Assembly: GCA_910587635.1 (NCBI GenBank)
Contig: CAJUNB010000005.1
Location: forward strand, 62,001-126,000
DNA length: 64,000 bases
Direction: 5' to 3'
Source of the DNA: an uncultured Lachnospiraceae bacterium
GTDB lineage: Bacteria > Bacillota > Clostridia > Lachnospirales > Lachnospiraceae
In this document: piece after piece, positions 16,545 to 24,538 of the stretch
Position numbering within the stretch: position 1 is the stretch's first letter
Layout: each line of letters opens with the position of its first letter
The notes under the pieces: generated by a model
The model's database searches: none
Told to the model about the DNA's origin: nothing
What the model saw: the letters and a program-made list of their open reading frames with translations, nothing else
Program-made: the position numbers and the translations under genes

Positions 16545-16868
16545 TTGAGAGCAGTTGATTTTGTTGTGAAACATATAGAAGATCATGGAATGACACAAGC
16601 ACAGGCGGCGGCAGTAGTAGGGTGGAGCCGTCAGAATTTATGGGATAAGCTGAACAACAGAAATCCCAGGTTTAACACCATGCTTCACATATTAATTTCT
16701 TTTGGATATGAGTTACATGTGGTGCGTGACGATGGGTTATCGCCGGATTGTTTTGACGAGAGGGATTTTTTAGAGGTTGCGAAAGAAAAAAATATATATT
16801 ATGACGATCTGGAGGATTTGGTTGCCGCAATGGGGCATAAGTTAATAATTGAGGAAAAGCCGGAATAA
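16545..16868 (+). CDS. HTH (XRE-like) phage regulator
   Basis: 107 residues, TTG start after a purine-rich site (AAGGGGGCGG). Residues ~14-45 form a helix-turn-helix ('GMTQAQAAAVVGWSRQNLWDKLNNRNPRF'), followed by a 'HILISFGYELHVV' helix typical of short XRE-like proteins. Last gene of unit A. It is a candidate for the protein that binds the palindromic operator present in both promoter modules, closing a feedback loop; this is inference. Confidence 0.7.
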   Translation: MRAVDFVVKHIEDHGMTQAQAAAVVGWSRQNLWDKLNNRNPRFNTMLHILISFGYELHVVRDDGLSPDCFDERDFLEVAKEKNIYYDDLEDLVAAMGHKLIIEEKPE

Positions 16869-16918
16869 CAAGTTTCCGGCTAATTTTTTAGGACGTCCTG
16901 GGATGGGGCGTCTTTTTT
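16858..16918 (+). terminator. Tandem terminators ending unit A
   Basis: AGCCGGA (16858-16864) pairs with TCCGGCT (16875-16881) followed by AATTTTTT; the stem overlaps the stop codon of the HTH gene. A second hairpin, GACG (16893-16896) with CGTC (16909-16912) plus neighbouring G-C pairs, is followed by TTTTTT. Promoter copy 2 begins 18 bases further on. Confidence 0.75.
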
Positions 16919-16935
16919 GATGAAAAAAATTAGAA

Positions 16936-16994
16936 AAATGCAAAAATAGGCTTGACGTAACGCACCGTAGTGCGCTAAAGTATAACCATAGAAC
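16936..16994 (+). promoter_or_regulatory. Promoter module copy 2 with palindromic operator
   Basis: Identical over 59 bases to 11240-11298: TTGACG (16952-16957), 18-base spacer containing CGCAC-CGTA-GTGCG (16961-16974), TAAAGT (16976-16981). The downstream leader is similar but not identical (for example GAACACACC against GAACGCACA, and GAGCGCACG against AAACACACG). It drives unit B, 17037-23028. Confidence 0.8.
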
Positions 16995-17036
16995 ACACCA
17001 AAAGAAAGTGAGCGCACGAAACGGGAGGAAAAAATT

Positions 17037-17636
17037 ATGATGAAGTCAGAGTTTATTGAAAGAACAGGTTTCGAGCCTACGGCAGAGGAGTACGCACAGA
17101 TCGAGGAGGCTTACTACGAGTTTTCCGGAGATAAAAATGCTTTTTGTAAAGACTTCCTGAAAAAAAGGGGCGTTGAGAGGCTTATCAGGGGCAGAGCTTC
17201 TAAGATTGAGGAACTGAAAAAAGAATTGGAGGACATGGAGAAAAAGCTGGAGGCAGAAAAGAAAGCCTCTGAAAAAGAAATAGATTCCTTGAAAAAACAG
17301 CTTGACAAAGAGCTTGACTGGAAGCCTTGCGAGGGTGGAACTACGATGGATCAGGGCAGATATGAGGAACTTGCTACTGCCGGAGGAACCAGGATTCTTA
17401 CAGAGCAGGAAGCAAAAGACCTGATTTATAACGAGTTCGGATTCTCTCCGGAGAAGATACGGATCATCAATACAGTACATACCTATGAGGCAAATAAATA
17501 TCACCGGATGCGGAAAGCAAACGAGTACACCAGGAAGCCGGTTTACAATGCTTCCGACTGGAATTATATAAGGTTTGATTGTGCCGGATGGCAGTATGAA
17601 ATGGTTAATTGTAGCTTACAGAGCTATGAAAATTAA
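17037..17636 (+). CDS. Phage coiled-coil protein, first gene of unit B
   Basis: 199 residues. Residues ~53-95 are a Lys/Glu-rich coiled coil ('KIEELKKELEDMEKKLEAEK...'); the flanking N-terminal region is acidic and helical, and the C-terminal ~90 residues are globular, with 'LTEQEAKDLIYNEFGFSPEKI'. GGGAGGAAAAAATT precedes a double ATG (17037 or 17040). Similar proteins are common accessory genes of Firmicute mobile elements; function unknown. Confidence 0.65.
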   Translation: MMKSEFIERTGFEPTAEEYAQIEEAYYEFSGDKNAFCKDFLKKRGVERLIRGRASKIEELKKELEDMEKKLEAEKKASEKEIDSLKKQLDKELDWKPCEGGTTMDQGRYEELATAGGTRILTEQEAKDLIYNEFGFSPEKIRIINTVHTYEANKYHRMRKANEYTRKPVYNASDWNYIRFDCAGWQYEMVNCSLQSYEN

Positions 17637-17659
17637 ATAAAAAAGAGGAGGATGCAGAC

Positions 17660-17926
17660 ATGGCAGACAAAAAGATTCAGGACATGAACGAAAACAAGGA
17701 GAGATTTTTGGCGGTTTCAAAGGAGGTTTACCCTCTTATGAACCAGATTAAGCAGCTTTTGAAAAAACATGGTTTCATTGATACAACGCATATCACAATA
17801 GGTGCGGATGATTATATGGAGTTCCGTCCGTATGAAACGGAGTGGGCTTTGCGCCAGTACAGCACCGATGGAAAGCCGAGAGCTATATTTGAATACCGGG
17901 AGGAAATCCCACTGGAGGAGGTTTAA
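17660..17926 (+). CDS. Small phage protein
   Basis: 88 residues, GAGGAGG nine bases upstream. One helix (residues 8-42) and a beta-rich C-terminus ('DYMEFRPYETEWALRQYS'). No known domain. Second gene of unit B. Confidence 0.6.
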   Translation: MADKKIQDMNENKERFLAVSKEVYPLMNQIKQLLKKHGFIDTTHITIGADDYMEFRPYETEWALRQYSTDGKPRAIFEYREEIPLEEV

Positions 17927-17928
17927 TC

Positions 17929-18099
17929 ATGGCATACAGAGGAAATCAGAGGCTTAATGCCGAAATCGAAAGACAGATTGCCGCCTGGGATGGAACGGTA
18001 CACGGTCAAGCAATCAAGAATATGTATGAGAACGGTTCAGAATACGAGAGTATTTGTGAGCTGATGGGTTTGGACTATGAAGATTATGAGGAGGAGTGA
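17929..18099 (+). CDS. Very small acidic phage protein
   Basis: 56 residues; ATG two bases after the previous stop, with GGAGGAGG (17914-17921) upstream. Helical with an acidic C-terminus (ends D-Y-E-D-Y-E-E-E). The AGGAGGAG encoding its last residues serves as ribosome binding site for the next gene, which starts four bases after its stop. Confidence 0.6.
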   Translation: MAYRGNQRLNAEIERQIAAWDGTVHGQAIKNMYENGSEYESICELMGLDYEDYEEE

Positions 18100-18103
18100 A
18101 ACG

Positions 18104-18457
18104 GTGGGAAAGTTTGGACTGACAGAGGAGAGATTCGTTCAAATGATGAAATCATATGGGAATGATGAAAGAGCAGTAAAAGGTGTGGTTAAAACATGGG
18201 GAGTAGAAACATGCAATAAGGGATATTCGACTTTCAACTATGACGGAACCGGCCTTATCGACATTGAGGCGGTGGGCGATGTAGATGCTTTTGATGATGT
18301 TGTTGCTGTAAAAGAAGCTGAAAAAGACGGAATTTCCATTATTCCAGTAGACCAGTTACCGGTGAATATTCCAGAAAATATGAGATTTTACGGTTGGATT
18401 GATACGCAGGAGAACAGAGAAAACATTGCAAGGTATTGCATGAACAAAAATTTGTAG
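18104..18457 (+). CDS. Phage protein of unknown function
   Basis: 117 residues from GTG 18104, chosen because GAGGAGGAG ends eight bases upstream; an in-frame ATG at 18077 lies inside the previous gene ahead of that site. Contains 'FNYDGTGLIDIEAVGDVDAFDDVVAVKEAEKDG', an alternating beta/alpha region. No family recognised. Confidence 0.55.
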   Translation: MGKFGLTEERFVQMMKSYGNDERAVKGVVKTWGVETCNKGYSTFNYDGTGLIDIEAVGDVDAFDDVVAVKEAEKDGISIIPVDQLPVNIPENMRFYGWIDTQENRENIARYCMNKNL

Positions 18458-18469
18458 GGGGATAGAGGC

Positions 18470-18832
18470 ATGGTAAAAACAGTCAAGGTTACGTCAGAAA
18501 ATCAGATTTCCGTTGTAGAACTTCCAAGTTGGAGTCTGGAGGATCAGGAACGGGAGATAGGAGCAGATTGCACCGAAATAGTAAAGACGCAGCGGATGTA
18601 TGACCTTTTCAAAGACACAATCGTGATGATTGTAGATGAAAGCGGAAAAGTAAAGGAAAGACCTGATAATTTGGTTGCATCGCTTCTTTACGGATTGGAG
18701 CAGCACAGATGCACGATTGCCGGGGATATTATTTTCGGAGTATTGAGAGGTTCGGACGTTCTGCCTCCGGAAAACCCGGAGTTGCTTAAATTCTTCCTGA
18801 AAGAACATTTCCCCATGCTCCGGAAAGTTTGA
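18470..18832 (+). CDS. DUF3846-like phage protein
   Basis: 120 residues. The succession 'VVELPSWSLEDQEREIGADCTEIVKT', 'IVMIVDESGKVKERPDNLVASLLYG' and 'TIAGDIIFGVLRG' follows the DUF3846 pattern found in mobile elements, where a GxDxxE-type turn and an 'I.GD..' strand are conserved. No biochemical role is established for the family. Confidence 0.7.
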   Translation: MVKTVKVTSENQISVVELPSWSLEDQEREIGADCTEIVKTQRMYDLFKDTIVMIVDESGKVKERPDNLVASLLYGLEQHRCTIAGDIIFGVLRGSDVLPPENPELLKFFLKEHFPMLRKV

Positions 18833-18882
18833 GGTCGTTGTAAAGATAAAAATATCAGAGAGAAAGAGAGGGCTTAAAAAGC

Positions 18883-19668
18883 ATGGCAGTAGTAAAAGAG
18901 CTGAACGCTGATCTGGTACACCAGGCAAATTATAACAGCATGGGAGGAAAGAGGGGCGATCTCTCCAATGCTTCTTACAAAGAGTGCGCTGAAAAAATTA
19001 TATCATGGCCGGTGTCGGAGGAGAAGAAACAAAAGCTCCTGGATAAATTGTATGAGAAGCGGAGCGAAATTCTGAAATATGAGGCACAGCATGTGAGTGT
19101 TATGGTAGCCGGCCCGTCAAGATACAATCCCCGGAAGCTGGATAAATCAGACCGTATTATTGAATTAACATCAGCACTTTTCCAGTGGTTTAAAGACCTG
19201 GAGGAGCAGGTCCAGGAGAGCCAGAGGAAAAACAACAAAGCAGAGAGCCTCTTGAAAACGATAGAGTTCTGCAGGAGTTCAGACAATCCATGCGATCCGA
19301 CAGGCTACTTGGCAGAATTGGCTATGTATGATAACCAGTCTTTCATCCGGATATATGAGGAGTTGTACCCGGAATACAAGTGGAGGAAAAACAGCAATAT
19401 AGTAAAACTGTATCAGAAATCTGTTGCTGGAGAAATCAAGGAAATCCGGAAAGAGGTTTTCTTTGAGGATGAAAACCTGACTGCATACATGGAAGGAGAC
19501 AGGGCATATATCAAATTTACCATGAAACCGAAAAGACAGCTCCATGTTGCATTGAAAAGCCGGGGGTGGTGGTGGAATAGTTACCAGAGAGCGTACAGCA
19601 CATATCCGGATAGGCTGGACAAAGAGTGGGTTTCTTCTATCAGCACTAGGTACACAGCTTATATTTAG
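18883..19668 (+). CDS. Mobile-element protein of unknown function
   Basis: 261 residues. Helical N-terminal two thirds, including a 'NYNSMGGKRGDLSNASYKECAEKII' opening; the last ~70 residues ('DRAYIKFTMKPKRQLHVALKSRGWWWNSYQRAYSTYPDR') resemble a short domain found at the C-terminus of many phage and conjugative-element proteins, in which 'ALKSxGFRWxP' is followed by an aromatic turn. The start at 18883 is preceded by GAGAGGGC, a weak site. Function unknown. Confidence 0.6.
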   Translation: MAVVKELNADLVHQANYNSMGGKRGDLSNASYKECAEKIISWPVSEEKKQKLLDKLYEKRSEILKYEAQHVSVMVAGPSRYNPRKLDKSDRIIELTSALFQWFKDLEEQVQESQRKNNKAESLLKTIEFCRSSDNPCDPTGYLAELAMYDNQSFIRIYEELYPEYKWRKNSNIVKLYQKSVAGEIKEIRKEVFFEDENLTAYMEGDRAYIKFTMKPKRQLHVALKSRGWWWNSYQRAYSTYPDRLDKEWVSSISTRYTAYI

Positions 19669-19683
19669 AGGGGAGGTAGAACC

Positions 19684-20139
19684 ATGATTTACACATGTTC
19701 AAAGCAAGGGAAAATTGACAGGCTTTGGGGAGTGTTCCTGGGGCATCTTATCCAGATGCAGAACGCCGGGATTAAGGTTGAATATGTCAGGAAAGGGGAA
19801 GTGATCCTGAATGGGAAACGATATAAGCCTGTCTACCGTGAAAACACCATGAGTTACGAGCCGATTGGATGGAGATATGAAAAACAATATATTATCCTGA
19901 CCGGACACAATATTCAGCCCCTTATAGATTACCTTAAACCGTTTAATAAAGCATTAGGATGTCCGCACGGACAAATGTTGGAGGATATGGTTGCAGCATG
20001 TTTCGGAGTTTACAGTCCGGAAAATTATGAAAAAGCTGTCCGTCTGGTTGGGAGTTTAGGGACAATGGGTATTATTCCTACTCATGAGGCAGACCGGATT
20101 GTTTCTGAAATGGATAAGATAGACGATTCGGAGGAGTGA
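19684..20139 (+). CDS. Phage protein of unknown function
   Basis: 151 residues, with AGGGGAGG eight bases upstream. Mixed beta/alpha with a 'YRENTMSYEPIGWRYEKQYIIL' strand region and an acidic tail. Three bases separate it from the next start. No family recognised. Confidence 0.6.
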   Translation: MIYTCSKQGKIDRLWGVFLGHLIQMQNAGIKVEYVRKGEVILNGKRYKPVYRENTMSYEPIGWRYEKQYIILTGHNIQPLIDYLKPFNKALGCPHGQMLEDMVAACFGVYSPENYEKAVRLVGSLGTMGIIPTHEADRIVSEMDKIDDSEE

Positions 20140-20142
20140 AGT

Positions 20143-20496
20143 ATGGAAATTACATCTACACCGATAAAAAGCCGTCATAAGCCTATAACGCAGCCAGAGA
20201 GTATGGAAGTGTTTGACCTGGTAAGGATGATTGCAGACCAACTTTCAAGAGCAATAGATACATCAATAATTTGTTTTCTGAATGATGTAATAGGCGGTGA
20301 CTGGAGGTATGAGGATGTTGTTCTGGAGAATATACCAGAGAGTCCGGACGTTCCGGTAATGGCATGTTTTATTCTGTACCAGGGGAAACCGGTAGGGAGG
20401 ATTCGACACACGGTACATTCAGAGAAGCAAAAGATAACAGGAGATATTTATATAGAGATTATGGAGGAGGCAAAGAGTGAAAAGAGAAGATTTTAA
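20143..20496 (+). CDS. Phage protein of unknown function
   Basis: 117 residues. GGAGGAG sits six bases upstream. Central helix 'MEVFDLVRMIADQLSRAIDTSIICFL' and a C-terminal beta region. Its 3' end overlaps the next gene by 20 bases. Confidence 0.55.
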   Translation: MEITSTPIKSRHKPITQPESMEVFDLVRMIADQLSRAIDTSIICFLNDVIGGDWRYEDVVLENIPESPDVPVMACFILYQGKPVGRIRHTVHSEKQKITGDIYIEIMEEAKSEKRRF

Positions 20497-20767
20497 CAGA
20501 AAGATGTATGACAGGGTACGGAAGATGGATCGCTGCCAGATGCAGGTTTTTTTCAACCAAGTATTTGATTCTGGATATGCTGCCGGCGTGAAAGATATGT
20601 CCGAGGAGAGGCAGGTTCCGGAACTGATCGGATTGGAGGAAAAATTGCAGGAAATACGGGGGATAGGAGGGGCGAAAGCAAGAGCAATAAGCGAGACGGT
20701 AAAAAAGTTCTTTGTAGGAAAGGGAACAGGCGCCGATGAAAACAGTTCTGCAGTACCCAGGGAGTAA
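20477..20767 (+). CDS. Phage protein with helix-hairpin-helix-like segment
   Basis: 96 residues, GTG start within the previous gene after GGAGGAGG. Residues ~50-80 contain 'LEEKLQEIRGIGGAKARAISETVKKF', whose GIGGAKA turn between two helices matches the helix-hairpin-helix, a non-specific DNA backbone-binding motif. It overlaps the methylase gene by 32 bases, suggesting coupled synthesis. Confidence 0.6.
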   Translation: MKREDFNRKMYDRVRKMDRCQMQVFFNQVFDSGYAAGVKDMSEERQVPELIGLEEKLQEIRGIGGAKARAISETVKKFFVGKGTGADENSSAVPRE

Positions 20768-21551
20768 GTGGAAGATTGCCCCGGAGATTGTAAAAAGAAT
20801 ACCAGAACATCATACATATTGCGAACCGTATTTCGGAAGTGGGGCGGTATTTTTCAATAAGGCTCCAAGTGCTATTGAGCTTGTGAATGACCTGGATAAT
20901 AATGTACCAACATTGTTCCGCTGCATCCGGGATGATCCGGAGAAGCTGGCCGGGATTGTGGCGGCTATACCGTATAGCCGATTTGAATATGAGAGAGCTT
21001 TTTATGCTGATGATGAAACAGACGATTTTTTAAGGGCGGCAAATTTCCTGATTACATGCTGGCAAGGTCACGGGTTCCGTACAAACGGCTATCGGGTAGG
21101 CTGGAAAAATGATGTTCATGGGAGGGAAAGCATGTATGCCCTCCGGAATTGGTACAATCTTCCGGAAAAGATACTGGAGGTTGCAGAACGCCTCCGGTGC
21201 GTCCAGATAGATAACAGGCCGGCTTTGGAGATTATAAGGCGGTTTAATTATCCGGATGTTTTTATGTATATTGATCCTCCGTATCTATGGAAAACCAGGA
21301 CGGCAAAACAGTATCGCTATGAAATGACAGATGCCGACCATGAGCATCTTCTCCAGGAGCTTCTCACAACCCAGGCTATGGTAATGATTAGCGGCTATGA
21401 ATCGGACATGTATAACGATATTCTGAAAGACTGGCACAAGGAGCAATTTAGGTCACATGCCGAGTACGGAGGGAGCAGGATAGAAACTGTCTGGATGAAT
21501 TACGAGAGACAGTTTACTATACAAGAATTTCAGCAACAAAAATTATTTTAA
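20736..21551 (+). CDS. DNA adenine methylase (Dam family, N6-adenine)
   Basis: 271 residues. Transfers methyl from S-adenosylmethionine to adenine N6. Motif I is YPGSK at 7-11 with 'EPYFGSGAVFF' at 30-40 for cofactor binding; motif IV is D-P-P-Y at 180-183, the catalytic site; the order is that of alpha-class (Dam/DpnM-like) enzymes. No restriction endonuclease is adjacent, so it is an orphan phage methylase, probably protecting phage DNA or marking it for regulation. The recognition sequence cannot be read from the protein. Confidence 0.9.
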   Translation: MKTVLQYPGSKWKIAPEIVKRIPEHHTYCEPYFGSGAVFFNKAPSAIELVNDLDNNVPTLFRCIRDDPEKLAGIVAAIPYSRFEYERAFYADDETDDFLRAANFLITCWQGHGFRTNGYRVGWKNDVHGRESMYALRNWYNLPEKILEVAERLRCVQIDNRPALEIIRRFNYPDVFMYIDPPYLWKTRTAKQYRYEMTDADHEHLLQELLTTQAMVMISGYESDMYNDILKDWHKEQFRSHAEYGGSRIETVWMNYERQFTIQEFQQQKLF

Positions 21552-21571
21552 ACCAGTGAGGAGTTGAGACA

Positions 21572-21799
21572 ATGGGAGTAATAGAGAAAATCAAGGCTTG
21601 TACAACCATGAGAGAACTTGACGAGTTGAGGATTGATATTATCCGTGAGAGTGAAGCTGGAAATTGCGATTTTGCGGAGGCACAAAAGGAATTTATCCAG
21701 AAACAGAACAGCTTGCGAAGAAACGGACATTCCAGGTGGAAAGAGGGTTACACCTTGAATGATGTAATTTCAGAGCAGAAGTCAAAGGGGGTACTTTAA
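21572..21799 (+). CDS. Small basic/acidic phage protein
   Basis: 75 residues, mostly two helices ('TTMRELDELRIDIIRESEAG' and 'FAEAQKEFIQKQNSLRR'). GTGAGGAG precedes ATG. Its stop shares one base with the next start (TAATG). No family recognised. Confidence 0.6.
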   Translation: MGVIEKIKACTTMRELDELRIDIIRESEAGNCDFAEAQKEFIQKQNSLRRNGHSRWKEGYTLNDVISEQKSKGVL

Positions 21800-22398
21800 T
21801 GGATTTATACAGAGGAAAGGCAAAAACGACCGGTGACTGGATCGTAGGAGCCGCCGTTGTTATTGGAGAAAAGGCCCATATCCTGGGATCGGAAAGTTTA
21901 TTTCCAGAACGCCCAGCATATCACAGAATGGCTATGGGGTGCGGAATAGAGGACAGGAACCTCCAGGAGAACGGCTACGAGGCGGCAGAATACGGATGGG
22001 AGGAGGCTCTGGAGAGATACGAGGAGAATTTCCCCAAGTGGATAGAGGTAGAACCGGAAACGGTCACAAGATGCTGTGACAAGCACGATGTTCCGGGAAA
22101 TGTTCTCTTTGAGGGGGATGTATTCAGAAATCCGGATAATTTGCTTTTTGAAATCTGCTATGGAAAATATATGGCTTTTTGTCCTGGGGATAGAGAGTGG
22201 ATGGAAAACGTGGGCTTTTTTGCAGTATCAATGGATGCGGCAAACCTATACGGAGTAAAAGAGCCTATGCCCCTGGGAATGACAGAGGAGTATGCTTTCC
22301 TGGTAGGAAATATATTTGACAAACCAGAATTAAGGCAGGCGGCAGGACAGGAGGCCGGGCAGGATGCGGCACAACCTTTGCTCATGCCGGCAACGTAA
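21799..22398 (+). CDS. YopX-like phage protein
   Basis: 199 residues. The N-terminus 'YRGKAKTTGDWIVGAAVV', the 'EPETVTRCCDKHDVPGNVLFEGDVF' middle and later strands fit the YopX family of Firmicute phages, whose members usually read 'E-T-V-G-Q-Y-T-G-L-K-D-K-N-G-K-K-I-F-E-G-D'. Here the Gln-Tyr-Thr part is replaced by Arg-Cys-Cys and the Lys-rich turn is shortened. A Gln/Ala/Gly-rich tail (about 175-195) is added. Family function unknown. Confidence 0.75.
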   Translation: MDLYRGKAKTTGDWIVGAAVVIGEKAHILGSESLFPERPAYHRMAMGCGIEDRNLQENGYEAAEYGWEEALERYEENFPKWIEVEPETVTRCCDKHDVPGNVLFEGDVFRNPDNLLFEICYGKYMAFCPGDREWMENVGFFAVSMDAANLYGVKEPMPLGMTEEYAFLVGNIFDKPELRQAAGQEAGQDAAQPLLMPAT

Positions 22399-22431
22399 AA
22401 ATGATAGAAAAATAAGGAGGCTTGTGCTATA

Positions 22432-23028
22432 ATGCAAAGTATACAAAATAGAGAAAAGATAAAAAGGCGCATTAAAAAGAATGGAATTTGTATAATTATA
22501 TCGGTGATTGCAACTCTGGGGATTGTCGGCTCTCAAAATGGAGGAAAGAACGCTGAACAAGCAAACGCTCCAGAAGTAATAGAAAGCCTGGAGGCGGTTT
22601 TTGAACCGGCAGAGCAGGAAATCACCACCACTAAACCGGAAACGCTCCAGGAAGCTAAAACAGAGCTAAAGGAGGCAAAACCGGAAAGTGATAACCCTTT
22701 GATGAACGCAGAAATTCAGATAGGGGACGTGCTGAACGGAACCAAAACCGAAAAGTTAGGAGAATGGGCTGAAATCCAGATCGGCAAAGAAACACTGAAA
22801 GAAATCACCCAGGAGCAGTTTTCGGAGTTTTGTAACGGCACTGTTAGAGATAGCGGCTATAACTGGTTCACAATCTCTTGTGAGGACGGAACCGGTATAC
22901 AGTTTGCAGGTTCTATTCCTTATGTTTCCACATATGGCAGTCTGGATAATGAGGGTTGTATCGCTGAATCTATCGGTACAATCACAATCCAGGAGGACGG
23001 AACATACAGCTACACAGAAACAGAGTAA
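22432..23028 (+). CDS. Membrane-anchored extracellular phage protein (possible lysogenic-conversion gene)
   Basis: 198 residues. Basic N-terminus, one transmembrane segment (about 18-34), then a long Glu/Thr/Lys/Pro linker (45-90) and a beta-rich C-terminal domain (100-198) with a Cys pair, predicted outside the cell. AAGGAGG lies 11 bases upstream. It is the last gene of the prophage, next to host DNA, where expressed lysogenic cargo is often found; a superinfection-exclusion or surface role is possible but not shown by any motif. Confidence 0.6.
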   Translation: MQSIQNREKIKRRIKKNGICIIISVIATLGIVGSQNGGKNAEQANAPEVIESLEAVFEPAEQEITTTKPETLQEAKTELKEAKPESDNPLMNAEIQIGDVLNGTKTEKLGEWAEIQIGKETLKEITQEQFSEFCNGTVRDSGYNWFTISCEDGTGIQFAGSIPYVSTYGSLDNEGCIAESIGTITIQEDGTYSYTETE

Positions 23029-23140
23029 AGGGCCGGAGGAATCAGGGATAATTACATTTGTACGTTTTCGGTTACAATTCATTAATATCCGGGATTGCAT
23101 GTTCATTCGTTAAAAATTCGTTTCATACGCGCATATTGTA

Positions 23141-23169
23141 TTGATGAGATAAAGCAGTTTGCGTATAAT
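23141..23169 (+). promoter_or_regulatory. Host promoter for the nucleoside catabolism operon
   Basis: TTGATG (23141-23146), 17-base spacer, TATAAT (23164-23169), a near-consensus vegetative promoter. The start point would be near 23176, which rules out the ATG at 23178 as the main start of the next gene and supports GTG 23223. It lies just right of the prophage. Confidence 0.8.
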
Positions 23170-23222
23170 GAATTATAATGGCGGCGGTTTACATGATATG
23201 GAAAAGAGAAGGAGGGCAAAAA

Positions 23223-24044
23223 GTGAATCAGGTATATGACAAGCTGATGCACTGCTATGAGAGTGTACGCAAAAAGACGGATTTTCAGCCCCGTGTGGCG
23301 CTTGTGCTGGGGTCGGGACTGGGGGACTATGCGGATTCCATTCAGGTGGAGGCGGAGATTCCTTACGGGGATATTGAGGGTTTTCCGGTCTCTACCGTAC
23401 CGGGACATGACGGCAGGTTTATTTTCGGATATGTGGGAGAGGTGCCTGTCGTATGTATGAAAGGGCGCGTCCACTACTATGAAGGGTATCCTATTTCCGA
23501 TGTGGTATTGCCCACAAGGCTGATGAAGCTGATGGGAGCACAGATACTGTTTCTGACCAATGCGTCCGGTGGTGTGAATCCGGGATTTGCCCCGGGCGAT
23601 CTGATGATGATAACTGACCATATCGCATGTTTTGTTCCCAATCCGTTACTGGGGGCCAATATAGATGAGCTCGGGGTCCGGTTCCCTGATATGTCGGAAA
23701 TCTATGACAGGTCACTGCAGGAAGTGATTCGAAGCTGTGCAGAGAAAGAGAACATTCCTGTCAAAGAGGGGGTATATTTGCAGCTGACAGGTCCATCCTA
23801 TGAGTCTCCGGCAGAGATACATATGATTGGCGTATTGGGTGCAGATGCCGTAGGCATGAGCACAGCAGTGGAGGCGATCGCGGCAAATCATATGGGGATG
23901 AAAATATGCGGCATTTCCTGTGTCTGTAATCTGGCAGCAGGGCTTTCTCCCACGCCCCTCAGTCATGAAGAAGTACAGGCGGCGGCTGACAAGGCATCCG
24001 CGCAGTTTAAGAGACTGGTGACGGCTTCCATTTTGCATTTCTGA
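23223..24044 (+). CDS. punA: Purine nucleoside phosphorylase (trimeric, inosine/guanosine type)
   Basis: 273 residues. Phosphorolysis of inosine and guanosine to base plus ribose-1-phosphate. 'LVLGSGLG' near residue 28 is the phosphate-binding loop; 'VPGHDGRF' and 'MKGRVHYYEGY' follow; 'LTGPSYESPAEI' binds the sugar and base; 'ADAVGMSTAVEAIAANHMG' and 'CNLAAG' carry the Glu/Asn that select 6-oxopurines. GTG start with AAGGAGGG (23209-23216) six bases upstream. It heads an operon-like run with cytidine deaminase, the MBL protein, the MutS-like ATPase and RNase H. Confidence 0.93.
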   Translation: MNQVYDKLMHCYESVRKKTDFQPRVALVLGSGLGDYADSIQVEAEIPYGDIEGFPVSTVPGHDGRFIFGYVGEVPVVCMKGRVHYYEGYPISDVVLPTRLMKLMGAQILFLTNASGGVNPGFAPGDLMMITDHIACFVPNPLLGANIDELGVRFPDMSEIYDRSLQEVIRSCAEKENIPVKEGVYLQLTGPSYESPAEIHMIGVLGADAVGMSTAVEAIAANHMGMKICGISCVCNLAAGLSPTPLSHEEVQAAADKASAQFKRLVTASILHF

Positions 24045-24123
24045 TAGATTAATGTTTAAGTTGGAAAGTACAGAGAGAAACTCCGTGCTTGTGTACGGAG
24101 TACATACAGGAGGATGTGATAAA

Positions 24124-24537
24124 TTGGAAAGAGAAAAACTGATTCAGGCAGCGCTGGAAGCGCGTACTCATTCTTATTCTCCCTATTCTCATTTTCAGGT
24201 GGGAGCTGCACTTCTGACGAAGGAAGGGAAGATCTATCAGGGATGTAACATAGAAAATGCGGCCTACACCCCTTCAGTCTGTGCAGAGCGGAACGCTTTT
24301 TTTAAGGCGGTGTATGAGGGAGAGAGAAATTTTGCGGCCATTGCCATCGCAGGCAGCCCGGAAGGCCCCTGTAAAGCTTATGCGGCGCCCTGCGGTGTGT
24401 GCCGTCAGGTGATGATGGAATTCTGTGATCCAAAGGAGTTCTGTATTATCACGGCCAAATCCACAGAGGAGTACAGAGAATATTCTCTGGAAGAACTGCT
24501 GCCCATGGGATTTGGTCCGAAAGATCTGGAAGGATAG
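24124..24537 (+). CDS. cdd: Cytidine deaminase
   Basis: 137 residues. Hydrolytic deamination of cytidine and deoxycytidine to uridine forms. 'CNIENAAYTPSVCAERNAFFKAV' holds the first zinc Cys and catalytic Glu; 'PCGVCRQVMMEF' holds the other two Cys: the tetrameric CDD pattern. Start placed at TTG 24124 because AGGAGG (24108-24113) is ten bases upstream; an earlier in-frame ATG (24052) would add 24 residues unlike the family. Fits nucleoside salvage with punA. Confidence 0.9.
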   Translation: MEREKLIQAALEARTHSYSPYSHFQVGAALLTKEGKIYQGCNIENAAYTPSVCAERNAFFKAVYEGERNFAAIAIAGSPEGPCKAYAAPCGVCRQVMMEFCDPKEFCIITAKSTEEYREYSLEELLPMGFGPKDLEG

Positions 24538-24538
24538 G

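Larger units (their letters stand above)
1..23040 (+). mobile_element. Prophage, right-hand portion (left end outside window)
   Basis: An uninterrupted run of + strand genes: tail genes, a DGR, holin, lysin, then two blocks of small closely packed genes including an adenine methylase and a YopX-like protein. It stops just before a host promoter (23141-23169) and the purine nucleoside phosphorylase gene. The left end, integrase and attachment sites are not in the window. The right edge is placed between the last phage-type gene (ends 23028) and the host promoter; the exact att site cannot be fixed without the left junction or an empty-site genome. Confidence 0.9.
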
